Shown: in pieces, positions 61,056-64,000 of the stretch
Layout of the letters: each line of letters begins with the position of its first letter
How positions within the stretch are numbered: the stretch's first letter is position 1
NCBI RefSeq assembly: GCF_029760935.1
Contig: NZ_CP121684.1
Location: forward strand, 434,001-498,000
Source: Lysinibacter sp. HNR
GTDB lineage: Bacteria; Actinomycetota; Actinomycetes; Actinomycetales; Microbacteriaceae
Length of the DNA stretch: 64,000 bases
Direction: 5' to 3'
Notes under the pieces: generated by a model
Told to the model about the DNA's origin: nothing
Databases searched by the model: none
The model's input: only the letters and a program-made list of their open reading frames with translations
Program-made: the position numbers and the translations under genes

Positions 61056-62675
61056 ATGAAAGAAGAGACACCCGCAGCACGCCCCACCGCAGCACAGCGC
61101 CACCCCGAGGGCACCCACAATGATCACTCTCCCGTAGCCGTGGGACCGGGCCTCCTGCAGTTTGGAGACGTGATTGCGGTTGCCCGTGGCGGCGCCCTCG
61201 TTTTCATTCCCGAGGACGCAGAACGAGGCATCGTCGCCAGTCGCAAAATTATCGAGGAACTAGCCAACGACGTCCGGCCACACTACGGGGTCTCAACAGG
61301 TTTTGGGGCACTCGCCACGGTTCAGATCCCTCCGGAAAAACGGGCGCAGCTCCAGCGCAGCCTCATTCGCTCCCACGCCGCCGGGGCCGGGCAGGAGGTC
61401 GAGCGAGAGGTGGTTCGTGCCCTGATGCTGCTGCGGCTGAACACCCTGGCCAGCGGTCGCACCGGGGTTCGCCTCGAAACGGTGCAGGCCTATGTGCGGG
61501 TGCTTAACGCGGGTATTACCCCCGTGGTTCACGAGTACGGATCCCTGGGTTGCTCGGGCGATCTTTCCCCGCTTGCCCACTGCGCGCTCGCGGTGATGGG
61601 CGAAGGGCAGGTGCGTGATGCCTCCGGTGCACTGCGTGATGCCTCTGAAGCGCTCGAAGAGGCTGGAATTACGCCGATTGTCCTCGCCGAAAAAGAGGGT
61701 CTGGCGCTGATTAACGGAACGGACGGCATGCTCGGCATGCTCATTCTTGCGCTCGACGATCTTGACCGCCTCCTCCGGATTGCTGATATTGCGGCTGCGG
61801 GCAGCGTGGAGGCTCTTTTGGGAACCGACTCCGTGTTTGCGGCCGACCTCCAGGAGCTTCGCCCACATCCGGGCCAAGCAAAATCTGCGGCAAATATGAG
61901 CAGGATTCTTGCCGATTCCGGCCTGATCGCGCGCCGGGTGAGCGGCGAGTTTACACGAGTGCAGGATGCTTACTCGCTGCGCTGCTCACCCCAGGTGCAC
62001 GGAGCCGCACGCGACACTGTGGCGCACGCTGCGCAGGTGGCACGCATTGAGTTGGGATCGACCGTTGATAACCCCGTTGTTACCCGGGACGGTCGGGTGG
62101 AGTCTAATGGGAATTTCCACGGCGCACCTGTTGGGTACGTTCTCGATTTTTTGGCGATTGCCGTTGCCGATGTTGCGAGCATATCGGAGCGTCGCACCGA
62201 CCGTTTCCTCGATACCGCCCGCAACCACGGTCTACCACCCTTCCTCGCAGCCGACCCGGGCTTGGACTCCGGGTTGATGATCGCGCAGTACACGGCGGCA
62301 GGAATCGTCTCAGAGCTGAAGCGCCTGGCCGCTCCGGCCTCCGTGGACTCTATTCCGTCGTCTGCCATGCAGGAGGACCACGTGTCGATGGGGTGGGCCG
62401 CTGCCCGCAAGCTCCGTAAATCAGTCGACGGTCTTTCCCGAGTGTTGGCAATCGAGCTTTTAGCGTCCACCCGGGCCCTCGATTTTCGCGCGGTGGACGG
62501 ATCAGCGGGTGCCCCGGGGGCGGCAACTACTGCCGTTCATGCGCTCCTGCGGCAAAAAATCGCGCGACCAAACACCGACGAATTTCTTTCTCCCACCATC
62601 ACGAGCGCCACCGAGTATGTGCAGTCGGGAGCTATATTGGATGCGGTTGAGGGAGCGATCGGGGCGCTGAGTTAG
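61056..62675 (+). CDS. hutH: Histidine ammonia-lyase
   Basis: Removes ammonia from histidine to give urocanate, the first step of the pathway. 539 residues: VRPHYGVSTGFGALATVQI, RALMLLRLNTLASGRTGVR, the electrophile region EYGSLGCSGDLSPLAHCALAVMGEG (residues 166-168 Cys-Ser-Gly form the MIO ring), SSAMQEDHVSMGWAA. The Cys at position 166 replaces the textbook Ala. The first 30 residues are extra and may not be needed; the start is not certain. Confidence 0.96.
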   Translation: MKEETPAARPTAAQRHPEGTHNDHSPVAVGPGLLQFGDVIAVARGGALVFIPEDAERGIVASRKIIEELANDVRPHYGVSTGFGALATVQIPPEKRAQLQRSLIRSHAAGAGQEVEREVVRALMLLRLNTLASGRTGVRLETVQAYVRVLNAGITPVVHEYGSLGCSGDLSPLAHCALAVMGEGQVRDASGALRDASEALEEAGITPIVLAEKEGLALINGTDGMLGMLILALDDLDRLLRIADIAAAGSVEALLGTDSVFAADLQELRPHPGQAKSAANMSRILADSGLIARRVSGEFTRVQDAYSLRCSPQVHGAARDTVAHAAQVARIELGSTVDNPVVTRDGRVESNGNFHGAPVGYVLDFLAIAVADVASISERRTDRFLDTARNHGLPPFLAADPGLDSGLMIAQYTAAGIVSELKRLAAPASVDSIPSSAMQEDHVSMGWAAARKLRKSVDGLSRVLAIELLASTRALDFRAVDGSAGAPGAATTAVHALLRQKIARPNTDEFLSPTITSATEYVQSGAILDAVEGAIGALS

Positions 62676-62706
62676 TAGTACTCTGTGGTGTTGTTCCATC
62701 GCGTGG

Positions 62707-62735
62707 CACCTCCCCCGCGATGCGCGGGGTGGCCC
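62707..62735 (+). terminator. GC-rich hairpin downstream of hutH
   Basis: CCCCGCG (62713-62719) and CGCGGGG (62723-62729) pair around ATG, with further pairing outside. It lies 32 nt after the hutH stop. No long T-run follows. Confidence 0.55.
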
Positions 62736-62779
62736 TGCACTTGTGACGCAACCTTATAAAACCTTATTGAGAGGTTCTG

Positions 62780-62807
62780 TTATTGCGATTGCCGCATACA
62801 GCAATAA
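62780..62807. promoter_or_regulatory. Inverted repeat upstream of the IclR gene
   Basis: TTATTGC (62780-62786) and GCAATAA (62801-62807) form an inverted repeat; TCTGTTATT at 62776 also resembles one half of the HutR box. Either could serve autoregulation. Confidence 0.4.
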
Positions 62808-62853
62808 TTGACGAGAAGATGGGATACTGAATCGACCACGATATCTCTAGGGA

Positions 62854-63657
62854 GTGAGGATACGTTACGTGGCCGAGTCATCACGGGTTCCGGCAGCAGA
62901 GAACACGCTGCGTATCTTGAGCCTGCTCGCGTCGTCGCGAGGGCCCCTTCCAGCCTCCATGATTGCGACTCGGCTTGCGTTGCCACGATCAACCGTTTAC
63001 CACCTTCTGAACGTTCTTGAGCGTAACGGATATGTGATGCACCTGGCCGAGGAAAGGCGTTTCGGCTTGGGGATTGCCGCTGTTGAGCTCAGTTCCGCTT
63101 ACGCGCGTCAGGAACCCCTCTCCCGCCTGGGACGGCCGATCTTGGCCGCCCTGGTGGATCGGGTGGGTGTGAGTGCCCATTTGGCGGTCCTGCACGGAAG
63201 AGACGTGCTTTACGTTGTGGAGGAGAGGGCCCTTAATGCACCCTCCCTCGTGACCGATGTTGATGTGCGTCTGCCCGCACACCTCACGGCCAGCGGGAGG
63301 GCTATCCTCGCGGCTCTCCCGAAGGCGCAGGTAAGGGCGCTATTTCCTCACTCAGACTCTTTTGTGCAGATTCATGACGGAGCCCAAAACATCGATCGTT
63401 ACTCCAAGCTGCGCAGCGTGCTCAGCCGAGTAGAGTTACGCGGCTACGCAGAGGAGCAGGGGGAGGTAACGCCCGGATTTGCCTCGGTTGCCGTTGCGGT
63501 GCGAGACCACAGGGGATGGCCCGCAGCCGGGCTTGCGGTTACGTTCCAAGCGAGTGAGGTTCCGCCTGAAACGTGGTTGGAGTACGCGGATAGTGTGCGC
63601 ATCGCAGCGGATGAGCTTTCGAAACGCCTCTACGGGCGTGCAATCGTGGGGGAGTGA
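62854..63657 (+). CDS. IclR-family regulator, probable HutR
   Basis: A 267-residue regulator: winged helix (TLRILSLLASSRGPLPASMIATRLALPRSTVYHLLNVLERNGYV) and an effector domain (AHLTASGRAILAALP, GYAEEQGEVTPGFASVAVAV). Its position next to hutH and the two shared 14-bp boxes at 54798 and 60986 make it the likely regulator of the hut genes, as HutR is in Corynebacterium resistens. The GTG at 62854 is used here; a GTG at 62869 is better placed after GAGG and would shorten the protein by 5 residues. Confidence 0.88.
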   Translation: MRIRYVAESSRVPAAENTLRILSLLASSRGPLPASMIATRLALPRSTVYHLLNVLERNGYVMHLAEERRFGLGIAAVELSSAYARQEPLSRLGRPILAALVDRVGVSAHLAVLHGRDVLYVVEERALNAPSLVTDVDVRLPAHLTASGRAILAALPKAQVRALFPHSDSFVQIHDGAQNIDRYSKLRSVLSRVELRGYAEEQGEVTPGFASVAVAVRDHRGWPAAGLAVTFQASEVPPETWLEYADSVRIAADELSKRLYGRAIVGE

Positions 63658-63727
63658 CCTCCTCGTTCGCGGGTGCCCCCGCGTCGCAGTGCTGGAACTT
63701 CACCCCGGGTGAGCGTAGACTCGGGCC

Positions 63728-64000
63728 ATGCAGATACGAGACATCCCCCTCACTACCATCAACGGCGAGACCACCTCTCTCGCGCACTATGCAGACAAAT
63801 CCGTGATGGTTGTTAACGTGGCTTCGCGGTGTGGGCTCACCCCTCAGTACACCGCACTGGAGGCTCTTCAAAAAGAGTATGGGGATCGCGGATTCACGGT
63901 TCTGGGTTTCCCCTGCAACCAATTTGCTTTTCAGGAGCCGGGCAGCGCTGAGACCATTCAGGAGTTCTGCTCGATCACTTACGGTGTTACTTTTCCTCTG
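63728..64000 (+). CDS. Glutathione peroxidase family protein, partial (runs off the right edge)
   Basis: The first 91 residues of a thiol peroxidase: VMVVNVASRCGLTPQYTALE holds the peroxidatic Cys (C35, not selenocysteine), and GFPCNQFAFQEPGSAETIQEFC is the second family block with the Gln. Such bacterial enzymes normally use thioredoxin. Leaderless start: TAGACT at 63716-63721, then 6 nt, then ATG. The gene continues past 64000. Confidence 0.93.
   Translation, partial: MQIRDIPLTTINGETTSLAHYADKSVMVVNVASRCGLTPQYTALEALQKEYGDRGFTVLGFPCNQFAFQEPGSAETIQEFCSITYGVTFPL

Noticed and set aside
62707-62735. A GC-rich sequence resembling a type I-E CRISPR repeat (CCCCGCG-ATG-CGCGGGG)
   Set aside because: Only one copy is present, there are no spacers and no cas genes nearby, and its place after hutH fits a terminator hairpin.

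Overview
The window reads as a chromosome segment from a high-GC Gram-positive actinobacterium, most likely of the Microbacteriaceae type. The basis is gene content and style: DUF3073, an SCP_3-type protein, small PurL with separate PurS and PurQ, an IclR-controlled hut cluster, a DtxR/IdeR-like iron box, a Streptomyces-type NsrR, and many genes with a TAnnnT hexamer 6-7 nt before the start codon and no Shine-Dalgarno sequence (leaderless transcripts). The family-level placement is inference. No rRNA, tRNA, CRISPR array or intact transposase gene was seen.

Layout. 0-8.1 kb: a small hypothetical gene, a secreted PGRP-type amidase, a sigma factor with a membrane-spanning C-terminal part, thyA-folA, three small or conserved genes, an IMPACT-family gene and a secreted hypothetical. 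8.1-11.9 kb: an NCS2 nucleobase permease followed by purL. 12.2-14.6 kb: a decay zone with an RCC1-repeat pseudogene, an SDR fragment, a TetR fragment and a VanX-like dipeptidase gene lying where the SDR/TetR operator region should be. 14.6-27.0 kb: an eight-gene arabino-oligosaccharide operon (ABC binding protein, two permeases, GH3, GH51, araB, araD, araA) with a divergent LacI regulator and a perfect 38-bp palindrome. 27.0-42.3 kb: housekeeping genes with the rest of the purine pathway (purQ, purS, purC, purD, purF, purM), an iron/heme-type ABC pair under an iron box, a TrmH-family methyltransferase, a GT87 enzyme, a VOC dioxygenase, an aldose epimerase and small membrane proteins.

42.6-54.7 kb is a cell-surface region: DUF3073, a membrane-anchored secreted protein, two Big_1-repeat secreted proteins sharing a DPRS tail, a 159-bp MITE-like element, a sigma factor fused to a zinc anti-sigma domain, a membrane segment and an extracytoplasmic part, a leucine-rich-repeat surface protein and an orphan LuxR-type HTH. 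54.8-64.0 kb is the histidine-utilisation cluster (hutU, hutI, hutG, hutH, IclR regulator) with an hmp-nsrR nitric-oxide pair lodged inside it, ending in a partial glutathione peroxidase gene.

How the genes work together: the ara block imports and hydrolyses arabinose-containing oligosaccharides and converts arabinose to D-xylulose 5-phosphate. The hut block degrades histidine to glutamate, with two matching 14-bp palindromes that fit an IclR/HutR operator. The purine genes are scattered in pieces on both sides of the ara block, which fits insertion of that block. The surface region pairs secreted adhesin-like proteins with a one-protein trans-envelope sigma regulator and is the most unusual part of the window.
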